Part shown: positions 1-8,596 of the stretch, one piece after another | Numbering within the stretch: the stretch's first letter is position 1 | Layout: each line of letters opens with the position of its first letter | NCBI GenBank assembly: GCA_965262485.1 | Contig: OZ253540.1 | Location: 682,001 to 746,000, forward strand | Length of the DNA: 64,000 bases | Reading direction: 5' to 3' | Source: Bin87 sp965262485 | GTDB taxonomy: Bacteria > Chloroflexota > Dehalococcoidia > Lucifugimonadales > UBA3495 | The notes under the pieces: model-generated | What the model saw: only the letters and a program-made list of their open reading frames with translations | Told to the model about the DNA's origin: nothing | Database searches by the model: none | Program-made: the position numbers and the translations under genes

Positions 1-8
1 GGGACGCG

Positions 9-365
9 GTGAACGAACAGCGCCTAGTCCTCCAGAACTGTACCGCCTGCGACAAGCTCCAGTACCCGCCCCAGGCGGCCTGCCAGGCGTGCGACTCCGC
101 CGATGGGCTGGAGTGGAAAGAGCTAGAAGGCAAGGGCCACGTCGCCACCTACATCGTCATCGAGGACGGCCGCCTCAACCGGCGGATGCCCGACCAGCCC
201 TACAATCTTGCCCTGGTGACGCTGGACCAAGACCCCACGGTTAACTTCTACTCCAACCTGCCGGGCGTCCCGGCCTACCAGGTGCCGGTGGGCGCGGCCG
301 TGGAGGTTACCTTCGAGGAAGTGGCCCCCGGCCGGTTGATACACGAGTGGCGGGTGGTGGAATAA
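9..365 (+). CDS. DUF35-type zinc-ribbon/OB-fold protein (thiolase partner)
   Basis: A 118-residue protein read from a GTG start eight bases into the window, so a longer N-terminus cannot be excluded. Four cysteines at about residues 11, 14, 25 and 28 form a CxxC-x10-CxxC zinc ribbon, and the remaining ~85 residues have the length and hydrophobic pattern of the acyl-CoA-associated OB fold (DUF35 family). Proteins of this family act as partners of thiolase-like proteins and are thought to bind acyl-CoA. The next gene, 52 bases downstream on the same strand, encodes exactly such a thiolase-like protein, which strongly supports the call. No catalytic role is expected for this subunit alone. Confidence 0.85.
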   Translation: MNEQRLVLQNCTACDKLQYPPQAACQACDSADGLEWKELEGKGHVATYIVIEDGRLNRRMPDQPYNLALVTLDQDPTVNFYSNLPGVPAYQVPVGAAVEVTFEEVAPGRLIHEWRVVE

Positions 366-417
366 CCATTATTGAAAATTCGCGCTGATTCGTGGATAAG
401 CGATAAAAGGACGGACT

Positions 418-1737
418 ATGACCAGCAGCAATAACTTCCAGTGGCGCCGGGACCGGGACGGCCTGGGCGTGTGGGAACACCGGGGCAAGGTGGCCGTCGT
501 CGGCTACGGCCATTCGCCGGTGGACCGGCGATGGGACGGCGAGGACCTGGATACCTCCCTGGGCGCTTACACCATCATGGCCTGCGAAAAGGCCATGGAG
601 CAGGCCGGAGTCACCATTGACCAGGTGGACGGCATCGTCTGCTGTGACAGCCATATCGCCGGCGGCAGCGGCGGGTCTGCCTCCCAGTGGGCGCCCCGTC
701 CCTACTTCGACCCACCCTACGACACGGAGTACGGCCTGACTCTGATTAACCCCCAGTGGCTCATCAATACCATGGGCTTCAAGAACGTCAAATTTGCCCC
801 CACCGGGGTGCCGACCATCGGCGAGATGATGGGCATGGCCTCCCAGGCCGTGGGCGACGGTGTTTGCTCTACCTGCCTGGTCATCTATCCCACCGGCAAC
901 ATGGAAGGCCGCTACCGGCGGGGCGGCGAGAATGCCGACGACTACGCCCGGGGCCCACGCCAGTGGACCGTGCCCTGGGGCAACCACGGTGGCAACGACT
1001 TCATCAACATCTTCCCCCACCAGCAGTACTGCCTGAAGTACGGCGGCGAACATGACGACCTTGCCCCCTTTGTCATCAACCAGCACAGGAACGGGATGCT
1101 CACCCCCTGGGGGTACAACTACAACCACGGCATTGAACTCATATCGGTGGAAGACTACAAGACCTCCCGGTACATCTTGAATCCCTTGCGCATCTGGGAC
1201 TGCGACCGTCCCGTCAACGCCTCGGCGGCCTACCTGTTCACCACCGCCGAGCGGGCACGGGATATGCAATCCCAGCCCGTGTACGTGCTCAACCATTCCC
1301 AGCACAACTTCCGGTTCCGAACCACCCAGCCCGACCTGGACGAAGTGGAGATGTGGACCGACCGGCAGGCCGCCCGTATGTACGAAGGCGCCGGCTTGGG
1401 CCCCGCCGACGTGGACATCTTCAACCCCTACGACGGCTACTCCATAATGGCCCAGTTCTTCCTGGAGGGCTTCCAGTGGCACGGGGTCAAGCGGGGCGAT
1501 GCCTTTGCCTTCTACGCCGGCGACATCAGCGTCAAGGGCCCCCACCCCTTCAGTTCCAGCGGCGGCAACCTGGGCAACGGTCGCACCCGCACCGCCATGT
1601 ACACCGACAGCATCGAGCAACTCCGGGGCACCGCCGGCGACCGCCAGGTAACCGTGCGGGCCGAGACCGCCCTGTGCGCCTTCACCACCCCCAGCAGCGG
1701 TGGCTGGCTGATGCTGGGCAAGTACCATTCGCGATGA
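418..1737 (+). CDS. Thiolase-like lipid-transfer / acetyl-CoA acetyltransferase-like protein
   Basis: A 439-residue protein of the SCP2-type thiolase superfamily. The N-terminal part carries the family-like VVGYGHSPVDRR segment, the middle has a DGIVCCDSH segment, and the C-terminal part has the glycine-rich NLGNGRTRT loop followed by a typical strand pattern ending in a GGWLMLGK stretch. The usual thiolase active-site signatures are not obvious, as in many members of this group that are annotated as lipid-transfer proteins or non-decarboxylating condensing partners. It follows a DUF35 gene, the standard two-gene arrangement, probably an operon. The substrate (acyl-CoA or steroid-type CoA ester) cannot be read from sequence. 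Confidence 0.82.
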   Translation: MTSSNNFQWRRDRDGLGVWEHRGKVAVVGYGHSPVDRRWDGEDLDTSLGAYTIMACEKAMEQAGVTIDQVDGIVCCDSHIAGGSGGSASQWAPRPYFDPPYDTEYGLTLINPQWLINTMGFKNVKFAPTGVPTIGEMMGMASQAVGDGVCSTCLVIYPTGNMEGRYRRGGENADDYARGPRQWTVPWGNHGGNDFINIFPHQQYCLKYGGEHDDLAPFVINQHRNGMLTPWGYNYNHGIELISVEDYKTSRYILNPLRIWDCDRPVNASAAYLFTTAERARDMQSQPVYVLNHSQHNFRFRTTQPDLDEVEMWTDRQAARMYEGAGLGPADVDIFNPYDGYSIMAQFFLEGFQWHGVKRGDAFAFYAGDISVKGPHPFSSSGGNLGNGRTRTAMYTDSIEQLRGTAGDRQVTVRAETALCAFTTPSSGGWLMLGKYHSR

Positions 1738-1778
1738 TTCCGGGAACGAGGTGAAGATTCAGGGAAGCTCGTAACAAC

Positions 1779-1844
1779 GTCATTCCGGCGCAGGCCGGAA
1801 TCCAAAAACCCAGGAATGTAGATTCCGGCTTTCGCCGGAATGAC
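1779..1844. repeat. Dispersed hairpin repeat (two inverted copies)
   Basis: Two inverted copies of a ~25-bp unit: ATTCCGGCGCAGGCCGGAAT at 1781-1800 and, reversed, ATTCCGGCTTTCGCCGGAAT at 1822-1841. Each unit can fold on itself and the two can pair with each other. The same unit, with CCCGC in place of CCGGC, recurs near 30.55-30.64, 42.1-42.2 and 54.4-54.5 kb. It lies just after the thiolase-like gene. No terminal inverted repeats or target duplication are apparent around this copy. Confidence 0.75.
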
Positions 1845-1892
1845 GGCCCGCCGTCGGAAAGGGCGACTTATTCAGAGGTTCCCTAGAACATA

Positions 1893-2083
1893 GATGTCCC
1901 GCAGTTTCAAGATGGCGAGTGCCGAGTCCGCCTCCCCTGGGAAAATGCCGTTGCAGAGGACATGTGTTGGGCCTCTGCAGAACTCACCCGCTACGCATCC
2001 TGCTACACGATGAGCCCCATGTGTGCGGCCTGGGTTACAATGAATATGCGGACGTGATGGAAGAATGGGCGGTCGCGGCTTGA
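1893..2083 (+). pseudogene. Possible decayed coding fragment
   Basis: One plus-strand frame reads DVPQFQDGECRVRLPWENA and onwards to about 2000; another frame then reads EPHVCGLGYNEYADVMEEW to a stop at 2081-2083. The composition of both pieces looks protein-like, and together they suggest the remnant of one frameshifted gene. I do not recognise the family. It could also be chance open reading in a GC-rich gap. Confidence 0.25.
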
Positions 2084-2202
2084 CGGCTGAATTCATCACC
2101 GGAGTAGCACGGTCATGTGGGCCCGCTCTGCGGCCGTAGTTGACCGGATCCGCGATTGGCTAAAAACTCGTTCACCCTCCCAGGCTAGCAGACAATATCA
2201 TT

Positions 2203-3039
2203 ATGCCGAGCAACCAGATGGGAGTCCCACCTGACGAATCGCAACCCGACGGTCGTCTCAAAGACCTCATCGAAAAAGGTCTGGATGTGTTCGGGGGAGC
2301 GGGTAGCAGCCTTGCTGCGACTGCTGTGGGGTTCGTCTTATCCGGCCCGGAAGGTGCCGCGATTGGAGGAGCAGCCGGCTCGCTCGCTGGATTAGCTTTA
2401 CGGAACGTCGGGCATGAGTTGGTATCCCGACTTATGGCACCGAGGGAGCAGGTTAGACTGGAAACCGTGTTCACTCTGGCAGCGGCCGAAATCGTTGTGC
2501 GTTGTGGCAACGGCGAAAAGACCCGGGAGGACGGGTTTTTCTCGATCAGTGACGATGGCCGGTCACCAGCGGAAGAAGTGTGGGAGAACGCGTTGCTAAA
2601 GAGTCAGCGCGAGCCGGAAGAGAAAAACTCCCCTACATGGCGTATCTTATGGCCAATCTCGCTTTCGATGACACGGTCAGCCCTGAGATGGCGCACCAAA
2701 TCATAAAAACTGCAGAGGAGTTGACCTATCGCCAACTTTGCATCCTGCGCCTGTCTGTGGTGAAGGGTCGGTTCCGAATGCGCAATGGCAATTACTTCGA
2801 CACTGATGATTTTCCCAACTGATGATTTTCCCATTCAGTTACGCCAAATCCTCTATGAGTACCACGACCTGAACGCCCGTGTGCTAGTCAGCAACGGGGA
2901 TACGATTGCTATAGGGATACAGGAAATATCTCCAGGTAACACCATTCCGCAAGGGCTGGGTGCGGACATGTACAACCTTATGCGTCTAGGTTTGATACCC
3001 GATGAAGACCTCCTGCCGATTGCAGCACAACTGAAATGA
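2203..3039 (+). pseudogene. Broken gene of unknown family (two frame lesions)
   Basis: Three overlapping frames combine into one ~278-residue protein. It has a glycine/alanine-rich hydrophobic segment at residues 29-64 and a C-terminal domain containing NALLKSQREPEEK, LPYMAYLMANLAFD and LTYRQLCILRL, a pattern I associate with a widespread uncharacterised family. Lesion 1: the frame shifts after EPEEK at an A-run (2623-2627), best explained by loss of one A. Lesion 2: a perfect 16-bp tandem duplication (2802-2817 and 2818-2833) shifts the frame back, so the last ~70 codons are in the original frame. A stop at 2704-2706 would still truncate translation of the first frame. Either a recent pseudogene or sequence/assembly error. 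Confidence 0.7.
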
Positions 3040-3430
3040 ACCCGCTATGCGAAAAGCGGGCGCTGTACATGAGTGGGTCCAATCCAGCCACGACGCCGCG
3101 CTCAGGTAGGCCTCTAAATCGGCGGCGACTACAACTCGACAACAGTAACTCCTCCACTTCCCATCGGCGGGTGTTCGGTGATAGGCAAGGAACCCAACAA
3201 AATAATGTAAGGTCAATCAGGCGCCTCAGTTTGTTCGAGGACGAGACCGGGCAACGCGACGGCCCAGTCTCGCTCCCATTGTTCGTTTGAACATCGAGGG
3301 TGGTGTTTCCCTATCCCAAAAGACGGTAGCAGCGGCAGACCTGAATGCTCTTTGAACATCACGCGGAGGTCGTCCGAAGAAGGCTGAGCCCCAAGTCCGT
3401 CTATCGCAGGGCGACCTGACCTCGCGATTT
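3040..3430. other. Intergenic, no gene seen
   Basis: No convincing coding region. A hairpin CCCGCT/AGCGGG (3041-3060) follows the stop of the broken gene directly; it lacks a T-run, so it is at best a weak terminator. Confidence 0.5.
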
Positions 3431-4387
3431 ATGACTGATGAAATATCGCCTCACGATGCGGAACGAGACCGCATAGCGTCCGAGTGGTCGCGTTTGCCGC
3501 CCTTCCAGTGTGAGGCGTGTAAAGAAGAACGTGCCTTTCCCGCGGTCGCCAGCGTGCAGGCTCAGGTGCGATTCGATGGTCCGCTGAGAGCCGATGTAGC
3601 GGCCTTCGACGCTGCCGGGAACATCGTTGGGGTCGTTGAGGTGGTGCGCTCGGATCCGCCATCCGCTCAGGTGCTGGCCTCACAAGAAAGGTTCGGCTTC
3701 GCTTTTTATCGGCGGCTTCCCTGTGCGAACGTCAACAACGCAGACGCTTGGCTCTGTTCAACGGAATGCTGGACGTGGTATCTCGACCTGCGAGGCAGGG
3801 AACCCAGTACCCCTTGGGACGCTCCCCGATGCGACGGATGCGAAACTTACTTCCACCAAAACCCACTGACTTGGTATCAATTCCGCGATTGGTCAGACGA
3901 CCCGCACTACGCATATTGCATCCACTGCGCCGCGGGCCGCCCTAGAAGTCAATGGCGAAGCCCCGGGAAATTGGCCGGCGGCGACCCTCGTGACTGGACA
4001 CCCGATGACGATGCAGACCCTGCAGCGCGGTTTCTGGCCTACTGCGATGCAGTTTTTTGGTCGTTGGTGTGGACATCTCGGGTGGCGAAACTAGACGACC
4101 CGGACGGACGACGCTGGGCAGAAAGCGAGGCAGCCGAAGATGCCACGGCTCGGCGCCTGGTCCTGGTTAACGAAGAGTTCGACTCAGAAGAGTGGGAACG
4201 AGGAACCAATCTCCTGCTGCCTGTCGCGGCTCCTGGATGGGCCTATTACCCCGGCGAAGACGAGCGCATGTTGACCTTTAGACCAGAAAATTGTCGGGGC
4301 ATTTCTGAGGCTTGGGAGCGACTACTCCGGTACAGGCGCGAGCAGTTACCCGAGGACCTTTTGCTCATAATCGAGCGACGACCCTGA
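3431..4387 (+). CDS. CoiA-like/PD-(D/E)xK nuclease candidate with zinc-binding Cys pairs
   Basis: A 318-residue protein. Residues ~52-76 read LRADVAAFDAAGNIVGVVEV, resembling the strand-turn-strand core (D...E-x-V) of CoiA-like and related PD-(D/E)xK nuclease-fold proteins; the usual catalytic Lys/Gln after the Glu is not evident. Cysteine pairs CEAC (~26-29), CDGC (~132) and CIHC (~163), plus CSTEC (~109), suggest one or two zinc knuckles, which fits a nucleic-acid-binding role. It stands alone between a broken gene and a promoter-led two-gene module, in a region full of mobile-element debris, so a defence or DNA-processing role is possible but not shown. Activity is uncertain because the catalytic triad is incomplete. 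Confidence 0.5.
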   Translation: MTDEISPHDAERDRIASEWSRLPPFQCEACKEERAFPAVASVQAQVRFDGPLRADVAAFDAAGNIVGVVEVVRSDPPSAQVLASQERFGFAFYRRLPCANVNNADAWLCSTECWTWYLDLRGREPSTPWDAPRCDGCETYFHQNPLTWYQFRDWSDDPHYAYCIHCAAGRPRSQWRSPGKLAGGDPRDWTPDDDADPAARFLAYCDAVFWSLVWTSRVAKLDDPDGRRWAESEAAEDATARRLVLVNEEFDSEEWERGTNLLLPVAAPGWAYYPGEDERMLTFRPENCRGISEAWERLLRYRREQLPEDLLLIIERRP

Positions 4388-4531
4388 CCCATACATTTTC
4401 ATTTCGCCGCAGGCACGGGCAGTGTACCTGCCGGCGCGAGACGATTTAGTGTTCCGGCCAAACGTCCTTCGCCTGCTGCTGCCGTTCCAAAGATCCGATT
4501 TTTTGTATGCCCGTGGCGAAGGCCCGCGTCA

Positions 4532-4560
4532 TTGACAACTCGGGTGCGGTGTCATAATAA
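4532..4560 (+). promoter_or_regulatory. Sigma-70-like promoter for the 4632-6559 module
   Basis: TTGACA at 4532-4537, a 17-nt spacer and TAATAA at 4555-4560: near-consensus, 72 bases upstream of the unknown gene at 4632. This implies a leader of ~65 nt and places the two-gene module under its own promoter. Confidence 0.7.
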
Positions 4561-4631
4561 CGCCGCCATAGAAGGCCTGTCACCCATGGCCGGCGCATAT
4601 CGGAGAGTAAATTATACCTGCCCGAATCGAG

Positions 4632-5186
4632 ATGGATGATGCTCTGGCCGTCGTAAATCCCTCCTTGCGCATGTGCGTGGACATCCTGCTGGACTATATG
4701 GACGAGGTCAACGCCGCCGGCGTCACCGGCATTCGTCGCCCCATGAGGCGGCGCTCTTTCTGCTCACTGCTATCCGAGTACTTCTATTCGCGCATGGAAC
4801 AGGTGCCGGAGCACGGTTGGCGTTTTGAACATCGAGAGGACAAGGGGCAGCATTACATTGCGTTCGAAGACCGGCTGGTCGTCAGGGTCAAGCAGATCGA
4901 CAAGAGATACCTGTCGTGGAATCTCCCGAAGCCCCACTCCCTGCTCTGGAACCGCCAGTTGCCCGCCCCTGGCATGGAGCCATTGCCTAGATTGGAATTG
5001 GGATACCACTTGGACGCCCTGATGAACGGATACCGCGGTCTCCACCTCCTGCAGAGGTTTGGGAAAATGGTGGACTGGCGAGTCCAAGTATATGGTGCCC
5101 GCACCGACACCTATGATGTGGAACAACGCCGACTGGACGGCACGGGCACGAGCCGCCCTGTATATCGGTATCAACCCGTTCGGTAA
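4632..5186 (+). CDS. Unknown protein, partner of XRE-ImmA/IrrE protein
   Basis: A 184-residue protein I cannot assign to a family. It has an N-terminal helical part with a basic RRPMRRR stretch near residues 35-41, then an aromatic-rich region (YLSWNLPKPHSLLW at ~93-106) and an ELGYHLDALMNGYRGLHLL segment at ~122-140. There are no signal peptide or membrane segments. The stop codon is two bases before the start of the XRE-ImmA/IrrE gene, so the two are almost certainly translationally coupled and functionally linked. Such coupling to an XRE/metalloprotease regulator is typical of toxin-antitoxin or element-control modules, where the first gene would be the effector; that is inference. Confidence 0.7.
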   Translation: MDDALAVVNPSLRMCVDILLDYMDEVNAAGVTGIRRPMRRRSFCSLLSEYFYSRMEQVPEHGWRFEHREDKGQHYIAFEDRLVVRVKQIDKRYLSWNLPKPHSLLWNRQLPAPGMEPLPRLELGYHLDALMNGYRGLHLLQRFGKMVDWRVQVYGARTDTYDVEQRRLDGTGTSRPVYRYQPVR

Positions 5187-5188
5187 AG

Positions 5189-6559
5189 ATGGGTAATGTC
5201 ATGGCCTCGCAAACCGTCAACCCTGAACTGATCCAATTGGCCCGGCAATCCCGGGGTTTGACCCAAACTAAACTCGCCTCAGACATCGGGGTAAGTCAGT
5301 CCCTGATTGCCAAGTACGAAGCCGGAGTGAGGGATGTACCGCCCGACCACCTGGCGAGGCTGGCAGAGGCCCTCGATTACCCGGTGCGCTTTTTCAGACG
5401 GCCGATGGGTAGGGCTGGATCCGGCAGCGAGATTTTCCACCGCAAGCGAGCACGGGTTCCGGCCAGTGTCCTGGGACGCAACTATGCCGACGCCGCGATC
5501 AGACGGATGGAGATAGACGCGCTGCGTGAGGCGCTGGACGGCGTGTTCAAATTGACACCGTTCCCCTTCTATCCGATTGAAGAGTTCGATTACGACCCGG
5601 AGAAAATCGCCCGCACGGTACGGGCAGTGTGGCAACTTCCCGAAGGCCCGGTTTTCAACGTCACCAGGACCGTGGAAGAAAACGGTGGCATCGTCGTGGC
5701 CCACAAGTTCGACCCCCGTATCGACGGCTTTGGATGTCGGACGCTGGGGCTGCCACCGGTCTTTCACCTGAACCGCGACCTCCCGCCCGACCGCTGGCGC
5801 TGGACGTTGGCCCACGAGATCGGGCACATGGTGATGCATGTAGAAAGGGGCAATCCCGACAAGGAAGCGGAAGACCAGGCGCACCGGTTCGCCGCCGAGT
5901 TTCTGGCGCCGGCCCACCATATCGAACCCCAATTGCGGCGCCTGAACATCGGTCAGCTGGCTCCTCTCAAAATGCAGTGGAAGATCTCCATGTCATCCTT
6001 GGTCAAGCGGGCAAAAGACCTGAATACCATAGACGCAAGGCAGTACAAATCCCTGATGGTGCAGTTATCCCAACCGGGGTATCGGACTCGGGAACCGGTC
6101 AATCTGGACCCACCGGTGGAGCATCCGAGTCTGCTCTTTGATCTGGCGCAGTATTTCGAGCAGAGCCTGGAGTTCTCCCGCGCTGAATTACTGGCTTTGC
6201 TCAACATCGGCGAGACTGATTTGTGGACCTATTACAGGGACCCTGAGGACCTGCTCGGCAACATCGTAGCACCGCCGCAGGCAGAGCCCAAGGACGAGGC
6301 CATATCAGAACCTGTCGCGCGTTTGCGCTTGCACGCAGGAGCCCCGTCTCTGCATCACCAGTTGCGATGCGCGCCCGAAGATGTGCGTCCCAACCAGCAA
6401 CTGTTGGATGCCCTGCATCTCTTGCAGCGGGAGGGAGTTGTCCCGGAACGATTGATTGAAGTCAGCGAGGAACGGGTGCGGCAGAAGATCGAAGAGAGCC
6501 AATCCCGAAAACGACAGGTCGACGATCTGGATCGACTCTATGGCTCCGGCTATCAATAA
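5189..6559 (+). CDS. XRE-family regulator fused to ImmA/IrrE metallo-endopeptidase
   Basis: A 456-residue fusion protein. Residues ~10-70 are a lambda-repressor-like helix-turn-helix (SRGLTQTKLASDIGVSQSLI). Residues ~170-250 are an ImmA/IrrE (DUF955) zinc protease with HEIGHMVMH at 209-217 and a downstream AAEFLAP segment that provides the usual third-ligand region. The ~200-residue C-terminal extension is unusual and unrecognised; it may sense or bind the partner. An alternative start at 5201 (MASQTV) would drop four residues. In ICEs, ImmA cleaves the ImmR repressor to derepress genes; a cis-fused version can regulate its own operon through DNA binding and proteolysis. It is coupled to the upstream unknown gene. 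Confidence 0.88.
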   Translation: MGNVMASQTVNPELIQLARQSRGLTQTKLASDIGVSQSLIAKYEAGVRDVPPDHLARLAEALDYPVRFFRRPMGRAGSGSEIFHRKRARVPASVLGRNYADAAIRRMEIDALREALDGVFKLTPFPFYPIEEFDYDPEKIARTVRAVWQLPEGPVFNVTRTVEENGGIVVAHKFDPRIDGFGCRTLGLPPVFHLNRDLPPDRWRWTLAHEIGHMVMHVERGNPDKEAEDQAHRFAAEFLAPAHHIEPQLRRLNIGQLAPLKMQWKISMSSLVKRAKDLNTIDARQYKSLMVQLSQPGYRTREPVNLDPPVEHPSLLFDLAQYFEQSLEFSRAELLALLNIGETDLWTYYRDPEDLLGNIVAPPQAEPKDEAISEPVARLRLHAGAPSLHHQLRCAPEDVRPNQQLLDALHLLQREGVVPERLIEVSEERVRQKIEESQSRKRQVDDLDRLYGSGYQ

Positions 6560-6764
6560 GGAGATTGCATGGAACCACCAAATCTACCTGTGCGCCGGGT
6601 TCCACGGTCGTGTCGTTCCGTCCTATGGGCGACAATGTGCCAAACAAGGTACACAGCGGTCGGTCATCGCAGAAAAGTTGTTGTCGGCGGCGATTAGGGA
6701 CTTGGATCGAGAAGGACCAAGCGGACCGTGCGGGATTCAATCGCGTTCGTAACCAGAAGGAAAT

Positions 6765-7626
6765 ATGAGCATTCAAATCAACGCCGCAGCGCGCGAAGAG
6801 ATCGCAGAATATTTGGTCAGCGACCGAGTTACCCACCGAGTTCTGGACCGCAAATTCCAGGACCTAAATATTTCCGAGCCCGCTCCGGTTGAACCAAATG
6901 CCTACAAGCGCTCTGGTTTGATAGCGGGGGTGGACTACCACGTCATGAGACCACCAAAGCGAGACAGGCTTCTGAGAGCGGTCCAATTGAGCACCAAGAG
7001 GGCGGCGGCAGCGGCGTACTGCATCTCATCAAAACGCTTTACCCAATAGAGGCATAAACTGGAAATCCGGACGAGTTCAGGGATTTTTGTCGCGGGCTCA
7101 ACGGCATTCTCAGGTTCTCCGGAATGGAGTATCGAGAGGGTGGGAAGTTTCACCGAGTAACGCCCACACGGGATTTATCGGAGGCCGAACGCAGAGCCCG
7201 AGCAGTGGAGCACAAATTGGCTTCTCGCAGGGTCCACTCTGAGGTCCAGAAATATTGCAAAGCCGAATGCATGGAGCAAAACTACTTTCACGCCGTTTTC
7301 GAGGCAGCCAAAGGGTTAGCGGAGCGCATTCGCGAAAAGACAGGCCTGACGATCGATGGCGTCACTCTGATACGGCAGTCCTTTGATCGCCCGAAGGACG
7401 GCTTCCCAATGCTGGCAATGAATGCGTTGACCACCGAAACGGAACTGAACGAGCACGACGGCTTAGCCAATTTACTGTTGGGTTCGTTTCGATTTTTTCG
7501 CAACCCGATTGCCCACACTCCCAAAATACTCTGGCAGAACGACATCGAGGACGCCGTTGACTGTCTGAGCTGATTTCCTTTCTGCATTTCAAGCTAGACC
7601 ACTGCTTTCCGACAGGGAGGTCATAG
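6765..7626 (+). pseudogene. TIGR02391-family protein, broken
   Basis: Pieces from three frames assemble into one TIGR02391-like protein. The N-terminal part starts at ATG 6765 (MSIQINAAAREEIAEYL) and runs to about 6990. A second frame continues with GSGVLHLIKTLYPIEA, a TAA at 7055-7057, then TGNPDEFRDFCRGLNGILRF and the core with NYFHAVFEAAKGLAERIREK and FRFFRNPIAHTPKI. A third frame restores the expected end (ISFLHFKLDHCF) up to a stop at 7624-7626. So there are two frameshifts (near 7000 and 7572) and one in-frame stop. Members occur in phage-defence and element contexts. This copy is almost surely non-functional, unless the sequence contains errors. Confidence 0.7.
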
Positions 7627-7968
7627 GTAGTGCATGCAGCGTCGGTCTGTTCCCTCTGAACCTTTGAACTGCAACTCGCGTCATCATTATCTTGGAGTCG
7701 ATAAACCTATGCCTCATGAAGCATTCTCCGACAGACACGGTCTCAGGAATGCTGAACCACTGATCTACGATAGGGCCCCAGATAGCAAGGGCGGCGGCAT
7801 GGAAGCAGCCGGTAGAGCACAAGGAGAGCGACAGCTAACGCCGATTGTCCGCGACGCAGTGAACTCAACTCGTGGCTACCGAAATATGGCACGACCCGAA
7901 CGGGCTGGGTGTCGTAGTGGTGAAGTCCCTGCCTGCAGCGTTTTCGTTTTGCCATCCGATCCGCACTT
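7627..7968. other. Gap between broken genes
   Basis: Open frames exist on both strands but none shows convincing protein-like composition or a family motif. Short minus-strand pieces in different frames may be remnants of a further membrane protein upstream/downstream of the small gene at 7969-8280, but I cannot join them. Confidence 0.3.
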
Positions 7969-8280
7969 TCAGGCCCAAATACACAAGATCCTACAGGCAA
8001 CGCAAATGGCCGAAATCCCCGCAGTCAGCCACTCCTGTCTAGTCGCGCGTGGCCGGCAACCATTCCTTCCCCATGAACAGTACAAATTGTAGTGCCCCAT
8101 CAGCACAAACGGGGATGCCGTAAATAACATCAAGGCTACGCCCAGCATCTTGGCAGCCACTTCAGTCGAGGCAGTACCGGAAAGAGGAGCAACGAACACT
8201 CCGATTACCAATACGAGGAAAGATACCCCAACGAGCCCGTCCGCTAAGGTTATCCAAGTTGGTTCATCTATTTCTTCCAT
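7969..8280 (-). CDS. Small putative membrane protein
   Basis: A 103-residue protein with two hydrophobic segments (about residues 14-33, LVGVSFLVLVIGVFVAPL, and 43-62, AAKMLGVALMLFTASPFVLM) and a probable third near the C-terminus, separated by a basic cysteine-containing loop. This looks like a small integral membrane protein of unknown function. A plus-strand frame overlaps its 3' half but lacks such organisation. It lies between pseudogenes and may itself be a fragment. Confidence 0.4.
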   Translation of the reverse strand: MEEIDEPTWITLADGLVGVSFLVLVIGVFVAPLSGTASTEVAAKMLGVALMLFTASPFVLMGHYNLYCSWGRNGCRPRATRQEWLTAGISAICVACRILCIWA

Positions 8281-8596
8281 CGCGACTTCTCGGCTGATTC
8301 TCCAAGTAAAGGCAGTTATTTGGAATCAGGCCAGTACCGCTCCGGCGGTCCAAAGTTGAGATAGCTCTATGGATTCCATAGAATTTCACCAAAGCCCTCG
8401 TGCAATCAAATCGACCGGTCGTCATTCTACCCGGTCGCGATGGAACCCTATTTTTCGAGGTCCTTTGGTAAGGACGGTAAACACCAAAGCAATTAGTTAT
8501 CGTAAATCCACCTTCAAGGTCATTGCGGCTCCGCCTCCAAAACCTTTTTGTCTGGCTTTTGCATTGGAAAGCGCATTTATTTGACCGCGGCCCTGG
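8281..8596. other. Intergenic, nothing recognised
   Basis: No coding pattern, hairpin or repeat that I can support on either strand. Confidence 0.4.

Noticed and set aside
307..1728. 473-codon minus-strand frame opposite the thiolase-like gene
   Set aside because: Composition is V/G/H/A-rich without motifs; it is the mirror of a well-supported gene with strong codon bias.
2581..2600. GA dinucleotide duplication as cause of the first frameshift in the 2203 gene
   Set aside because: The family-like reading NALLKSQREPEEK in the original frame continues past this point, so the shift is better placed at the A-run at 2623-2627.
6560..6764. Small frames between the XRE-ImmA gene and the TIGR02391 pseudogene (one with RSVIAEKLLSAAIRDLDREG)
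   Set aside because: The helical piece hints at a ribbon-helix-helix antitoxin, but there is no clean start, and overlapping frames compete; evidence too thin to annotate.
7634..8092. 152-codon plus-strand frame
   Set aside because: No motifs or ribosome site; overlaps the more plausible minus-strand membrane protein.
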